From contig NZ_JANHMQ010000004.1 in assembly GCF_024609325.1 (NCBI RefSeq), forward strand, positions 124,001-188,000: 64,000 bases of DNA, in the 5' to 3' direction. Below, piece by piece: positions 50,090-58,962 of the stretch. A model generated the notes under the pieces. That model made no database searches and was not told the DNA's origin. It worked only from the letters and a program-made list of their open reading frames with translations. The position numbers and the translations under genes were made by a program. This stretch comes from Geothrix fuzhouensis (GTDB taxonomy: Bacteria > Acidobacteriota > Holophagae > Holophagales > Holophagaceae). Each line of letters begins with the position of its first letter. Position 1 is the stretch's first letter.

Positions 50090-51124
50090 ATGAGCGAGAA
50101 GGTCAGCTACGCGTCCAGTGGCGTGGACATCAACCGCCAGGACGAGGCCCTGAAGCGCATCAAGCCCCTGGTGAAGGCCACCAAGACCCCCGGCGTTCGC
50201 AGCGACATCGGCCTGTTTGGCGGCCTGTACAGCGCCCAGTTCCCCGAGGCCAAGCCCATCCTCGTCAGCAGCATGGATGGCGTGGGCACCAAGATGAAGG
50301 TGGCCCGGCGGGCCGGCATCTGGGACACCGTGGGCCAGGATCTGGTGAACCACTGCATCAACGACATTCTGGTGCAGGGCGCCCGGCCGTTGTTCTTCCT
50401 GGACTACATCGCCGCCCAGCAGCTGGAGCCAGAAGTCATCGAGCAGATCGTCAAGGGCATGGCCACGGCCTGCCAGGCGGCCGCCGCGGCCCTCATCGGC
50501 GGTGAACTGGCGGAGATGCCCGGCGTCTACGCCGAAGGCGAAGTGGATGTGGCCGGGACCATCGTGGGTGTGGTGGACGAGGCGGACCTGCTGCCGCGGC
50601 TCGACGCCATGGCCGAGGGTGACGTCCTCATCGGCCTGCCCAGCTCGGGTCTGCACACCAACGGCTATTCCCTGGCCCGCAAGGTCTGCTTCGAGCTCGA
50701 AAAGCTCGACGTGACCGACACTCTGCCCGGCACCTCGCAGACCGTGGCCCAGACCCTGCTGGCCATCCACCGCAGCTACCTCGCCCCCGTCATGCCCCTG
50801 GTGAAGGCACACAAGCTGGTGGCCATGGCCCACATCACCGGCGGCGGCCTCACCGATAATATCCCCCGCGTGCTTCCTAAGACGCTGGACGCCGAGATCG
50901 ACACCGCCAGCTGGCAGATCCCGGCCCTGTTCCGCTTCCTCATGGCGAAGGGCGGCCTGGGCATCGACGACGCCCGCCAGGCCCTGAACCTGGGCGTGGG
51001 CATGGTGCTGGTGGTGAAGCCGGAACTGGCCGGCGACGTGCTGGCCCTCCTCCACGCCGACGAGGAGCCCGCCTGGGTGCTGGGGCGCCTGGTGCAGGGC
51101 GCCGGAGTCGTTCGCTACCGCTAG
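50090..51124 (+). CDS. purM: Phosphoribosylformylglycinamidine cyclo-ligase
   Basis: 344 residues from MSEKVSYASSGVD, with GGAGGGG upstream. AIR synthetase of purine synthesis: VSSMDGVGTKMKVA, DILVQGARPLFFLDYIA, LIGGELAEMPGVYAEGEVDVAGTIVG, GLPSSGLHTNGYSLARKV, HITGGGLTDNIPRVLP. Normal length. A hairpin follows the stop. Confidence 0.97.
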   Translation: MSEKVSYASSGVDINRQDEALKRIKPLVKATKTPGVRSDIGLFGGLYSAQFPEAKPILVSSMDGVGTKMKVARRAGIWDTVGQDLVNHCINDILVQGARPLFFLDYIAAQQLEPEVIEQIVKGMATACQAAAAALIGGELAEMPGVYAEGEVDVAGTIVGVVDEADLLPRLDAMAEGDVLIGLPSSGLHTNGYSLARKVCFELEKLDVTDTLPGTSQTVAQTLLAIHRSYLAPVMPLVKAHKLVAMAHITGGGLTDNIPRVLPKTLDAEIDTASWQIPALFRFLMAKGGLGIDDARQALNLGVGMVLVVKPELAGDVLALLHADEEPAWVLGRLVQGAGVVRYR

Positions 51125-51141
51125 ATCATCAATTGTTGGCC

Positions 51142-51190
51142 CGGCCGGAAGCCGGGACGCATATTGGGGCGTTGCCCGGGTTTCCGGCCG
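51142..51190 (+). terminator. Imperfect hairpin after purM
   Basis: CGGCCGGAA (51142-51150) pairs with TTCCGGCCG (51182-51190); the inner part (GCCGGG/CCCGG) extends it. No T-run. Confidence 0.45.
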
Positions 51191-51283
51191 CCTCCCCCTG
51201 TCCGCGGGAAGGCTCTCCGAGGGGGGCGGATCGCCTGCATGGCCCGTGCCATGGAGGAGCCCTGTCCCGGCGGAGGAGGTCGT

Positions 51284-53038
51284 ATGGAACGCTTTGGAGT
51301 GGAATGTGAACCCAGCGGCCGGAAGCGTCTGGCCGTGCCCTTCCGCGGCGTGCGGCTCCTGCGCAACCCCATGTACACGAAGGGGACGGCCTTCACCCAG
51401 GAGGAGCGCCTGGCCCTGGGTCTGGAAGGCCTGCTGCCCCACTCGGTGACCACCATGGAGCAGCAGGCCCGCCGCGTGTACGCCAGCATCCAGCGCAAGC
51501 AGGATCCCCTGGAGAAGTACATCGGCCTGGCGGCCCTGCAGGACCGGAATGAGCATCTGTTCTACCGGGTGCTCATCGATCACATCGAGGAGTTTCTCCC
51601 CATCGTCTACACCCCCACCGTGGGGCGGGCCTGCCAGGAGTTCAGCCACATCTTCCGTCGGGCGCGGGGCATCTGGATCACGCCCGAGCACCGCGGCCAC
51701 ATCGCGCAAGTGCTTCGGAACGCGGCCTTCGAGGACATCCGGCTCATCGTGGTGACAGACAACGAGCGCATCCTCGGCCTGGGCGACCAGGGCGTGGGCG
51801 GCATGGGCATCCCCATCGGCAAGCTGGCCCTCTACACCGCGGCCGCGGGCATCCCGCCCTGGCAGACCCTGCCCGTGAGCCTGGATGTGGGCACGGACAA
51901 CCTGGACCTGCTGGACGATGAGTTCTACCTGGGCTGGCGCTCGCGCCGCCTGCGGGGCCCCGAGTACGATTCCCTGGTGGACGAGTTCGTGCATGCGGTG
52001 CGCCAGGTCTTCCCCAAGGCCCTGCTTCAGTGGGAGGATTTCAAAAAGTTCAACGCCTTCCACCTGTTGGACCGCTACCGGAAGGTGCTCACCAGCTTCA
52101 ACGACGACATCCAAGGCACGGCGGCGGTGGGCGTGGCGGCCCTGATCGCCGGGGCGCGGGCCACGGGGACACCGCTCCGGCGGCAGCGGATCCTCTTCCT
52201 AGGCTCCGGCGCGGCGGGCATCGGCATCTCCCGCCTGGTGCGATCGACCTTGCGGCGGGAAGGCCTGGAAGGCGAGGACCTGGTGCTGGCCATGGCCAAC
52301 CTCGATGTGCAGGGGCTCCTCCTGGAGGACGACCCCGGCCTGGATCCGCTGCAGCGGGACTTCGCCTGGCCGGTGCTGCTGGCCGAGCGCATGGGTCTGG
52401 GCCGCGACCAGAAGCGGGATCTCCTTTCCGTGGTGAAGGCCTTCAAGCCCACCATGCTCATCGGCACCTCCGGCACCGCCGGGGCCTTCACGGAGGAGGC
52501 CATCCGCGCGATGGCCGCCCAGGTGGAGCGGCCGGTGGTGCTGCCCATGTCCAACCCCACCAGCAAGTGCGAGGCCAAGCCCAGGGATGTGCTCGCCTGG
52601 ACGGAGGGGCGGGCCTTCGTGGCCACAGGCAGCCCCTTCGATCCGGTGTCGTACGAGGGCCGGGAATACCGCATCGGCCAGAGCAACAACGTCTTCATCT
52701 TCCCGGGGGTGGGTCTGGGCGTGCTGGTGGCCGAGGCCTGTGAAGTTACCGACGGCATGTTCGCAGCCGCCGCCAAGCAGCTGGCTGAGGAGGTCCGGCC
52801 CGAGGATCTGTCGGTGGGCAGCCTCTTCCCCGCCGCCAGCCGGATCCGGGAGGTCACGGCCCACGTGGCCGCGGCCGTGGTCCGGGAGGCCCGGGAGATG
52901 GGCGTGGCGGCCCGGCCCCTGGCCGACGAGGACATCCCCGGCGCCATCGCGGCGGCCATGTGGAACCCCTGCTACCTGCCGGCCGACCCCGCGCCGGAAC
53001 CTGCCATCGAGCGGCACCCGGAGGTGACCCTGGTTTGA
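51284..53038 (+). CDS. NAD-dependent malic enzyme
   Basis: 584 residues from MERFGVECEPS, with GGAGGAGG upstream. Large (eukaryote/MaeA-like) malic enzyme: LPIVYTPTVGRACQEFS with the catalytic Tyr, RGLYIS-like ARGIWITPEHRG, VTDNERILGLGDQGVGGMGIPIGKL, TSFNDDIQGTAAV (metal ligands), FLGSGAAGIGI (NAD) and FVATGSPFDPV. Malate to pyruvate plus CO2. It lies close to aceA, which also supplies malate precursors. Confidence 0.95.
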   Translation: MERFGVECEPSGRKRLAVPFRGVRLLRNPMYTKGTAFTQEERLALGLEGLLPHSVTTMEQQARRVYASIQRKQDPLEKYIGLAALQDRNEHLFYRVLIDHIEEFLPIVYTPTVGRACQEFSHIFRRARGIWITPEHRGHIAQVLRNAAFEDIRLIVVTDNERILGLGDQGVGGMGIPIGKLALYTAAAGIPPWQTLPVSLDVGTDNLDLLDDEFYLGWRSRRLRGPEYDSLVDEFVHAVRQVFPKALLQWEDFKKFNAFHLLDRYRKVLTSFNDDIQGTAAVGVAALIAGARATGTPLRRQRILFLGSGAAGIGISRLVRSTLRREGLEGEDLVLAMANLDVQGLLLEDDPGLDPLQRDFAWPVLLAERMGLGRDQKRDLLSVVKAFKPTMLIGTSGTAGAFTEEAIRAMAAQVERPVVLPMSNPTSKCEAKPRDVLAWTEGRAFVATGSPFDPVSYEGREYRIGQSNNVFIFPGVGLGVLVAEACEVTDGMFAAAAKQLAEEVRPEDLSVGSLFPAASRIREVTAHVAAAVVREAREMGVAARPLADEDIPGAIAAAMWNPCYLPADPAPEPAIERHPEVTLV

Positions 53039-53113
53039 GAGCAGACGGAGCGGCCCAATCGGACGGTGGCCAAGGCGGCCCATCGGTGGTCCACTGACCC
53101 CTGACGAGGGAGG

Positions 53114-54205
53114 ATGGCCCTGACCAGCACACCCGTGGAAGCCCGCCCCGCCCGCCTCGGCCTGCTGGATCCGCTCCGCGGCATCCTGGCGCTGTGTGTG
53201 GCGGTGTACCACCTGAGCGTCTGGTTTGCCATTTCGGAATCGGGTTCGGGCCTGAACATGGCCACGGCCCGCCTGGGGAACTACGGCGTGTCGGCCTTCT
53301 TCGTGCTGAGCGGCTTCGTGCTGTTCCGAACCACGCCCTGGAGCCGCCTCCAGAAGGAGGGCGTGGGCCGGTTCTACGAGCGGCGCTTCCTGCGGCTGGC
53401 GCCAGTGTTCTACCTCCTCTGCGCCGTGAACGTGGTCTTCCGCCTGGGCATGGGGCCAGAGCCCACCTGGGTGCGCATCCTGGAGAACCTGACCCTCACC
53501 TTCGGCGCCATCCATCCCAACCTCGCCCTGGTGACCGGCGGCTGGTACGTGGGCCTGGTGGCCCTGCTGTATTTCGCCTATCCCGTGCTGGCCTGGTTGC
53601 AGGCGAAGGGTGGGTCCCTGGGCGGGCTCGTCCTGCTCGCGGCGTTGGCCCTGGGGCTGTGGGCCTGGAGTCTGCCCGCCACCCTGCATGGGGTGATGGA
53701 CCAGCCCCAGTGGAACCGCTTCCACACCTACGTCCCGGCGTCCAACCAGGTGTTCCTGCTGGCCTGGGGCGCCCTGCTGGCGGGGCTCCATGGCGTCACG
53801 GAGAAGCGGCTGGAGCCCAAGCTGGCTCTGCTGCTGGCCCTGCCGCTGGTGTGGCTGCTGATCAAACCGACGCCTCGGTTCTTCGACCATATGGCGGCCC
53901 TCACGGGTTGGCTCCGCTACGGCTACCTGCTGGTGGTGACGGGCCTGGTGGCGCTGGCGGCCTTCACCCGGCACACCGGCCTGGGCTGGACCGGAAGGCG
54001 GCTCACCCAGCTGGGGGCCTGGAGCTACGGCCTCTACCTGGTGCATCCCTTCACCATGAAGCTCGTGGCACCGCACGTCGCCGGCCGCCTGGGCTTCAGT
54101 CTGGCCCTGGGCCTGGCGATCATCGCCGCCTGGGCGCTCCACCGCTGGATCGAGGAACCGTTGGGGAAATTGGGGCGGGGCAAAAAGGGCGATGGCAGCC
54201 GCTGA
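53114..54205 (+). CDS. Acyltransferase 3 family membrane protein
   Basis: 363 residues, about ten helices: LLDPLRGILALCVAVYHLSVWF with the active His of the family, GVSAFFVLSGFVLFR, FYERRFLRLAPVFYLL. O-acetylates or otherwise acylates surface sugars (OafA-like). Acceptor unknown. Its stop directly abuts the convergent regulator. Confidence 0.93.
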   Translation: MALTSTPVEARPARLGLLDPLRGILALCVAVYHLSVWFAISESGSGLNMATARLGNYGVSAFFVLSGFVLFRTTPWSRLQKEGVGRFYERRFLRLAPVFYLLCAVNVVFRLGMGPEPTWVRILENLTLTFGAIHPNLALVTGGWYVGLVALLYFAYPVLAWLQAKGGSLGGLVLLAALALGLWAWSLPATLHGVMDQPQWNRFHTYVPASNQVFLLAWGALLAGLHGVTEKRLEPKLALLLALPLVWLLIKPTPRFFDHMAALTGWLRYGYLLVVTGLVALAAFTRHTGLGWTGRRLTQLGAWSYGLYLVHPFTMKLVAPHVAGRLGFSLALGLAIIAAWALHRWIEEPLGKLGRGKKGDGSR

Positions 54206-55648
54206 TCAAGCGCCGCCGACCCGCGCGTAGAAGCTCGTGCGGCGCAGGTTCTCCTCGACCTTGAAGGCCTGCTGCAGGGGCGGGAAGGCGCGCTGCTCGC
54301 AGTCCGTGCGCTCGCAGAGGCGGCAGGTGACTCCCACGGGGACCGGCGGCTGGTCCAGGCGCAGGCCGTCGGCGTAGATCAGCTCCTTGGCGTGGCCCAT
54401 CTCGCAGCCCAGGCCCAGGGCCTGCATGGCGTGCTGCCCGCGGTAGCCGCCCGTGTCCTTCTGGATGGTGCGGGCGATGCAGAAGTACCGGCGACCATCG
54501 GGGAATTCGCTGATCTGGGTGCGGATGAGCCCCGGCGTGAGGAAGGCCGCATGGGCGTTCCAGCGCGGGCAGGCGCCGGAGAAGCGCGCGAAGCGGATGC
54601 CCGAGGCGGAGAAGCTCTTGGAGATGTTTCCGGCGATGTCGATGCGCAGAAAGTGGAAGGGCACGCCTTCGGAACCCGGCCGCCGCAGCGTCGTGAGCCG
54701 ATGGCAGACCTGCTCGAAGCTGGCCTGGAAGCGCCGGGCCAGGATCTCGATGTCGTAGCGCTCGGCCTTGGCCGCCTTCAGGAACCGCTCGTAGGGCATG
54801 AGCACGGCGCTGGCGAAGTAGTTGGCCAGGGCCACGCGGGCCAGGGCGCGCGAGGCGTCGGTGCGCAGCAGGGGATGGTTCGCGAGCTCGTCCAGTAGGT
54901 CGCTGTGGTCCAGCAGCGCGAGCTGATGCGCGAGCTGGAAGGCCCGGCTGCGCTGCGGCAGCAGCTCGGAGAGGCTGAGCGTCCGCTGCTTCGGGTCGAA
55001 GCGGCGCAACAGGCCGGGGCCTTCGGAGAGCCGGTGGACCTTCACCTGGATGCCCCGGAGTTCATAGGCCGCCACCAGGCCCGGGTAGGGATGGTCGGCG
55101 TCCAGGGCGGCGCTGGTCCACAAGGCTTCGGCGGCGGACTCCAGCTCCGGGAAGTGGTTCATGGCCTGCTGGATGAAGTCGCCGACTTCTTCCGAAGGCA
55201 GCCGGGTGGCTTCGGGATCGAAACCCTGGCCGTCGCTCAGCTTGGCGGCCAGGGTGGCGAGGCTCTCCTGGGAGTGCTGGTAGGCGCGGTAGAGCTCGAA
55301 GACGCCCCGGGCCAGCTGGGGGCTGTTCTGCACCAGCTCGCGCACATCCTGCGCCTGAAGCCCCTGGGGTTCGAAGAGCGGATCGCCGAAGACCTCCATG
55401 AGGTCATCGGACAGGCGCTGGTCCTCCTCCGGGGCCAGGGCTTTGAGATCCAGGTGGAACTGCTGGGCCAGCCGGATGAGGAGAGGGGCCGTGAGGGGCC
55501 GCTTGTTCCCCTCGATGAGGTTCAGGTAGCTGGGGCTGATGCCCAGCGATTCCGCCAGTTGGACCTGGCTGAGGCCCTCCTGGCGGCGGAGGAGGCGGAT
55601 CTTGGCGCCGAGGCGGGCGGCGGGCTTGGTGGGAGCGGCGGAAGGCAT
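54206..55648 (-). CDS. ScfR/RamB-type XRE regulator of acetate/glyoxylate genes
   Basis: 480 residues. HTH at about 12-66 (KIRLLRRQEGLSQVQLAESLGISPSYLNLIEGNKRPLTAPLL), a middle IrrE/ImmA-like part (FQLAHQLALLDHS), and the C-terminal domain of short-chain fatty acyl regulators with FHFLRIDIAGNISKSFSASGIRFARFSGACPRWNAH and CRLCERTDCEQRAFPP. RamB of Corynebacterium regulates aceA and aceB; here the gene is divergent from aceA, so the same role is inferred. Confidence 0.9.
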   Translation of the reverse strand: MPSAAPTKPAARLGAKIRLLRRQEGLSQVQLAESLGISPSYLNLIEGNKRPLTAPLLIRLAQQFHLDLKALAPEEDQRLSDDLMEVFGDPLFEPQGLQAQDVRELVQNSPQLARGVFELYRAYQHSQESLATLAAKLSDGQGFDPEATRLPSEEVGDFIQQAMNHFPELESAAEALWTSAALDADHPYPGLVAAYELRGIQVKVHRLSEGPGLLRRFDPKQRTLSLSELLPQRSRAFQLAHQLALLDHSDLLDELANHPLLRTDASRALARVALANYFASAVLMPYERFLKAAKAERYDIEILARRFQASFEQVCHRLTTLRRPGSEGVPFHFLRIDIAGNISKSFSASGIRFARFSGACPRWNAHAAFLTPGLIRTQISEFPDGRRYFCIARTIQKDTGGYRGQHAMQALGLGCEMGHAKELIYADGLRLDQPPVPVGVTCRLCERTDCEQRAFPPLQQAFKVEENLRRTSFYARVGGA

Positions 55649-55690
55649 GGCTACCTCGTTTACATCAATTTACAAAATCAATGGAGAGAA

Positions 55691-55766
55691 TTGACAGATA
55701 TTTTCAAGTCAACCCCTATCAAATCAGCGGTTCATTGACTCACCCCAGAATAGGTCAATCTTTGAC
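55691..55766. promoter_or_regulatory. Divergent regulator-aceA promoter with TTGAC/GTCAA boxes
   Basis: TTGAC (55691)-N12-GTCAA (55708-55712), TTGAC (55735)-N14-GTCAA (55754-55758), and another TTGAC (55762-55766). These inverted pairs lie between the two divergent start codons and are candidate regulator sites or -35 boxes. Confidence 0.5.
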
Positions 55767-55802
55767 ATTACGCCACACCCAACCCCCACCCCGAGGTGCC
55801 CC

Positions 55803-57077
55803 ATGACCCCCAAGTTCCCCATCCCGCCCATCGAGGACGACTTCCAGGCGCACCGCTGGGAGGGCATCACCCGGCCCTACGGCCCTGAGACGGTCAAGAA
55901 GCTCCGCGGCAGCCTCCGCATCGAGCACACCCTGGCCAAGCTGGGGGCCCGCAAGCTCTGGAGGCTGCTCCAGAACGACGAGCCCACCCGCGCCCTGGGC
56001 GCCCTCAGCGGCGGCCAGGCCGTCCAGATGGCCAAGGCCGGCCTGAAGGCCATCTACTGCTCCGGCTGGCAGGTGGCGGCGGACGCCAACCTGTCGGGCC
56101 AGACCTACCCGGACCAGAGCCTCTACCCCGCGAATTCCGTCCCCGCCCTCGTGAAGCGTCTCAACGGCGCCCTGCAGCGGGCCGATCAGATCGAGCACGG
56201 CGAAGGCGGCGTGAGCCGCGACTGGTTCCTGCCCATCGTGGCGGACGCCGAGGCGGGCTTCGGCGGCCCCCTCAACGCCTACGAGCTCATGAAGGGCATG
56301 ATCGAGGCGGGTGCTTCCGGCGTCCACTTCGAGGACCAGCTCTCCAGCGAGAAGAAGTGCGGCCACCTCGGCGGCAAGGTCCTCATCCCCACGGGCCACT
56401 TCATCCGCACCCTGGTGGCGGCCCGCCTGGCGGCGGACGTCATGGACGTGCCCAGCCTCATCATCGCCCGCACGGACGCCGACTCGGCCCGCCTCATCAC
56501 CTCCGACATCGACGAGCGCGACCGGCCCTTCCTCACGGGTGAGCGCACGCCCGAGGGCTTCCACCGGATCACCGGCGGCGTCCAGATGGCCATCGCCCGC
56601 GCCAAGGCCTACGCCCCCTACGCGGACCTCATCTGGTGCGAGACCTCCACGCCCGACCTGAAGGAGGCCCGCGAGTTCGCGGAGGGTGTTCACGCTGCGT
56701 TCCCCGGCAAGCTGCTGGCCTACAACTGCTCGCCCTCCTTCAACTGGAAGAAGAAGCTCTCGGACGAGGAGATCGCCACCTTCCAGCGGGAGCTGAACGC
56801 GCTGGGCTACAAGTTCCAGTTCATCACCCTGGCGGGTTTCCACAGCCTCAACCACGGCATGTTCGAGCTGGCCAACGCCTACCGCACCGAGCACATGACC
56901 GCCTACGCGCGGCTGCAAGAGGCCGAGTTCGCCGCCGAGGCCCAGGGTTACACGGCCACCAAGCACCAGCGCGAGGTGGGCACGGGCTACTTCGACGAGG
57001 TGGCCCAGGCCATCAGTGGCGGGCTGGCTTCCACCCTGGCCCTGGTGGGATCCACAGAGTCCCAGCAGTTCCACTGA
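55803..57077 (+). CDS. aceA: Isocitrate lyase
   Basis: 424 residues. Glyoxylate shunt: isocitrate to glyoxylate and succinate. Catalytic motif [14 protein letters not shown] (around residue 185), also [48 protein letters not shown]. Normal bacterial length. Controlled probably by the divergent ScfR-type regulator. No malate synthase in the window. Confidence 0.97.
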   Translation: MTPKFPIPPIEDDFQAHRWEGITRPYGPETVKKLRGSLRIEHTLAKLGARKLWRLLQNDEPTRALGALSGGQAVQMAKAGLKAIYCSGWQVAADANLSGQTYPDQSLYPANSVPALVKRLNGALQRADQIEHGEGGVSRDWFLPIVADAEAGFGGPLNAYELMKGMIEAGASGVHFEDQLSSEKKCGHLGGKVLIPTGHFIRTLVAARLAADVMDVPSLIIARTDADSARLITSDIDERDRPFLTGERTPEGFHRITGGVQMAIARAKAYAPYADLIWCETSTPDLKEAREFAEGVHAAFPGKLLAYNCSPSFNWKKKLSDEEIATFQRELNALGYKFQFITLAGFHSLNHGMFELANAYRTEHMTAYARLQEAEFAAEAQGYTATKHQREVGTGYFDEVAQAISGGLASTLALVGSTESQQFH

Positions 57078-57098
57078 CGGCTTGAGCCTGGAGTACTT

Positions 57099-57170
57099 TA
57101 GGGTCTGTCTTCAAAGTGAATGCGAGCCGCGACGACGTCCGGCCGCACCCTACTTTGAAAACAGACCCTA
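57099..57170. mobile_element. 72-bp MITE-like palindrome after aceA
   Basis: TAGGGTCTGTCTTCAAAGT (57099-57117) faces its inverted copy (57152-57170) with one mismatch in 19. The centre is 34 bp and GC-rich. The outermost TA on both sides could be a target duplication. Arms look like terminal repeats of an insertion sequence, but no transposase is present. Confidence 0.55.
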
Positions 57171-57219
57171 GGCTTTTCCGGACAGGGCCCGGAAGGAACT
57201 CCAAAATCTGGAGGCTGGG

Positions 57220-58119
57220 CTACTTGGTCACGGGTGTGGGCTCAGTCTTCTTTTCCGCGGGGTTCTGACCGCCGGTGACGCCTTCCGTGGTGGCGGGGGC
57301 CGGGGCGGCAGCCTTCGCACGCCCAGCCTCGTAGGTCTTTCCGGTGTGGTGGTAGGTGAGGTATTCGCCGAAGTAGACCGCCATGAGATCGCTGCAGTCC
57401 TTGAAGAAGGCGAACCCGTGGGCCTCGCCCTCCTTCAGGTCCACCGCCACGCCGGGCAGGTCCTTCACGACCTGGGCGTTCTCGGCGGCCTCCTTGTCGC
57501 CGCTGGCGGCCAGCACCAGGATGGAGGGTCGGCTGCGGAGCACGGCGCCCTTCAGGCGGTCCCGGGCGTCGGCGCCGAAGGCGCTGCTGCCAGCGGGGCT
57601 GAGGCTGAGGACAGCCACGGGCTTCACTTCGGGCGCGGCCAGAAGCACCGCGAAGGCGCCCACACTGGCGCCGGCCAGGCCGATGCGGCGGCCATCCACG
57701 CCGGGCTGCTTGCGGAGCCAGACGGCGGCCTGGGCCAGGTCAGCAGGGATCTTGTCGAAGCCCACGGCCGTGGCGGAGGTGGCGAAGTCGGCACTCACCC
57801 GGACCTCGGTCCCGTTCTTCATGGCGCTTTCGCCGTGGCCACGCAGATCCAGGGCCAGCACGCCGATGCCCCGTGCCAGGAGCTTGTCGGTGAGGGGAGC
57901 CCAGCCGGTCCGGTCCGAGTGGAACTGGTGGGCGAGGATCACCACCGGGACCTTGGCCTTGGGTTTGGCGGTGGGCAGGGTGAGCGTCCCCTTGAGGGCG
58001 AAGCCGTCCGCACTGGTGAGAGCCATGTCGGTGGTGGAAGACGCGGCCACCAGCGGGGCAGCCAGTGGAGCGGCCAGGATCAGGGCCGCGAGAGGAGCCA
58101 GCAGACGGGGTGTGCGCAT
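57220..58119 (-). CDS. Secreted alpha/beta hydrolase (dienelactone-hydrolase-like)
   Basis: 299 residues from MRTPRLLAPLAALILAAPLAAP, a signal peptide. VVILAHQFHSDRTGW, LALDLRGHGESA, nucleophile GLAGASVGAFA (G-x-S-x-G), LVLAASGDKEA and His in EGEAHGFAFF. Exported; substrate unknown. C-terminal Pro/Ala/Thr tail is disordered. Divergent from frr. Confidence 0.85.
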   Translation of the reverse strand: MRTPRLLAPLAALILAAPLAAPLVAASSTTDMALTSADGFALKGTLTLPTAKPKAKVPVVILAHQFHSDRTGWAPLTDKLLARGIGVLALDLRGHGESAMKNGTEVRVSADFATSATAVGFDKIPADLAQAAVWLRKQPGVDGRRIGLAGASVGAFAVLLAAPEVKPVAVLSLSPAGSSAFGADARDRLKGAVLRSRPSILVLAASGDKEAAENAQVVKDLPGVAVDLKEGEAHGFAFFKDCSDLMAVYFGEYLTYHHTGKTYEAGRAKAAAPAPATTEGVTGGQNPAEKKTEPTPVTK

Positions 58120-58207
58120 GGGGACCTCGTGAAAGTGCCCTACTGTAGCACCCAAGTTCCTGCGCCCCTGAGGTATAAAAGAAGGCTTCCGCTCTTTCGA
58201 GGTGCCC

Positions 58208-58780
58208 ATGTCCCAGACCCCCGACGCCATCCTGCAGGAAACCAAGCGCCGCATGCATGCGTCCGTGGAGGCGCTCAAGAAGGAGATGGCCACCATCCGC
58301 ACGGGTCGGGCCAACGCCAGCCTGTTGGACAACGTGCATGTGGAGTACTACGGCTCCATGGTGCCTCTGAATCAGATGGGCACGGTCTCGGTGCCCGAAG
58401 CCGGGATGCTGGTGGTGACGCCCTTCGACAAGAGCGCCATCAAGGCCGTGGAGACGGCCATCCTCAAGTCCGACCTGGGCATCAACCCCGGCAACGATGG
58501 CAACGTGATCCGCCTGCCCATCCCCATGCTCACGGAGGAGCGCCGCCGGGACCTGGTGAAGGTGCTCCACCGACTGGGCGAGGAGATCAAGACCGGTGTG
58601 CGCAACATCCGCCGGGATGCCAACGAGGACGTGAAGAAGCTGGAGAAGCTCAAGGAAGGCCACATCTCCGAAGACGCCGCGAAGAAGGCCCTGGAGGACA
58701 TCCAGAAGCTCACCGACCTCCACACCAAGGAGATCGACGAGGCCCTGAAGCACAAGGAAGCGGAGATCCTGAAAGTCTGA
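58208..58780 (+). CDS. frr: Ribosome recycling factor
   Basis: 190 residues from MSQTPDAILQE. Splits terminated ribosomes with EF-G. Motifs: TIRTGRANASLLD, NVHVEYYG, PLTEERRRDLVK-like PMLTEERRRDLVKVLHRLGEEIKTGVRNIRRDAN. GAGG lies upstream. pyrH and tsf, often upstream, are not here. A repeat hairpin starts at the base after its stop codon. Confidence 0.97.
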   Translation: MSQTPDAILQETKRRMHASVEALKKEMATIRTGRANASLLDNVHVEYYGSMVPLNQMGTVSVPEAGMLVVTPFDKSAIKAVETAILKSDLGINPGNDGNVIRLPIPMLTEERRRDLVKVLHRLGEEIKTGVRNIRRDANEDVKKLEKLKEGHISEDAAKKALEDIQKLTDLHTKEIDEALKHKEAEILKV

Positions 58781-58843
58781 CCCCGCCGGGTGGCGGAGCG
58801 CGCTGCCGTGCAGCGCGCGAAGCCGGGACCCGGCGAGGGTCAG
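58781..58843 (+). repeat. Stop-proximal CCGGGT-type hairpin after frr
   Basis: CGCCGGGT and ACCCGGCG arms enclose GCGCGCTG-CCGTG-CAGCGCGC. The element begins immediately after the frr stop. Related elements follow the native sod stop and sod fragment A. Confidence 0.7.
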
Positions 58844-58939
58844 AATAACGACCGAATGGGACGCGATCCCACGCGGCACCGAAGCCGGGACCCGGCGAGG
58901 GTCAGAATCACGCCTGAGTGGGACGAGGTCCGGCACGGG
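58818..58939 (+). repeat. Two imperfect tandem units of about 62 bp
   Basis: CGAAGCCGGGACCCGGCGAG with the next 40 bp (GGTCAGAATMACG and TGGGACG) occurs at 58818 and again at 58880, with about 75-80% identity overall. No coding content. Confidence 0.75.
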
Positions 58940-58962
58940 CAATTGCACTGGATGCCTGCTCC

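Noticed and set aside
49988-52114. Very long open frame (708 codons) on the strand opposite purM and malic enzyme
   Set aside because: High GC at codon third positions leaves the antisense frame open. The plus-strand products match known enzymes throughout, and the antisense product has no recognisable motif.
52199-54142. 647-codon frame opposite malic enzyme and the acyltransferase
   Set aside because: Same cause; composition is Gln/Gly/His/Arg-rich without domains.
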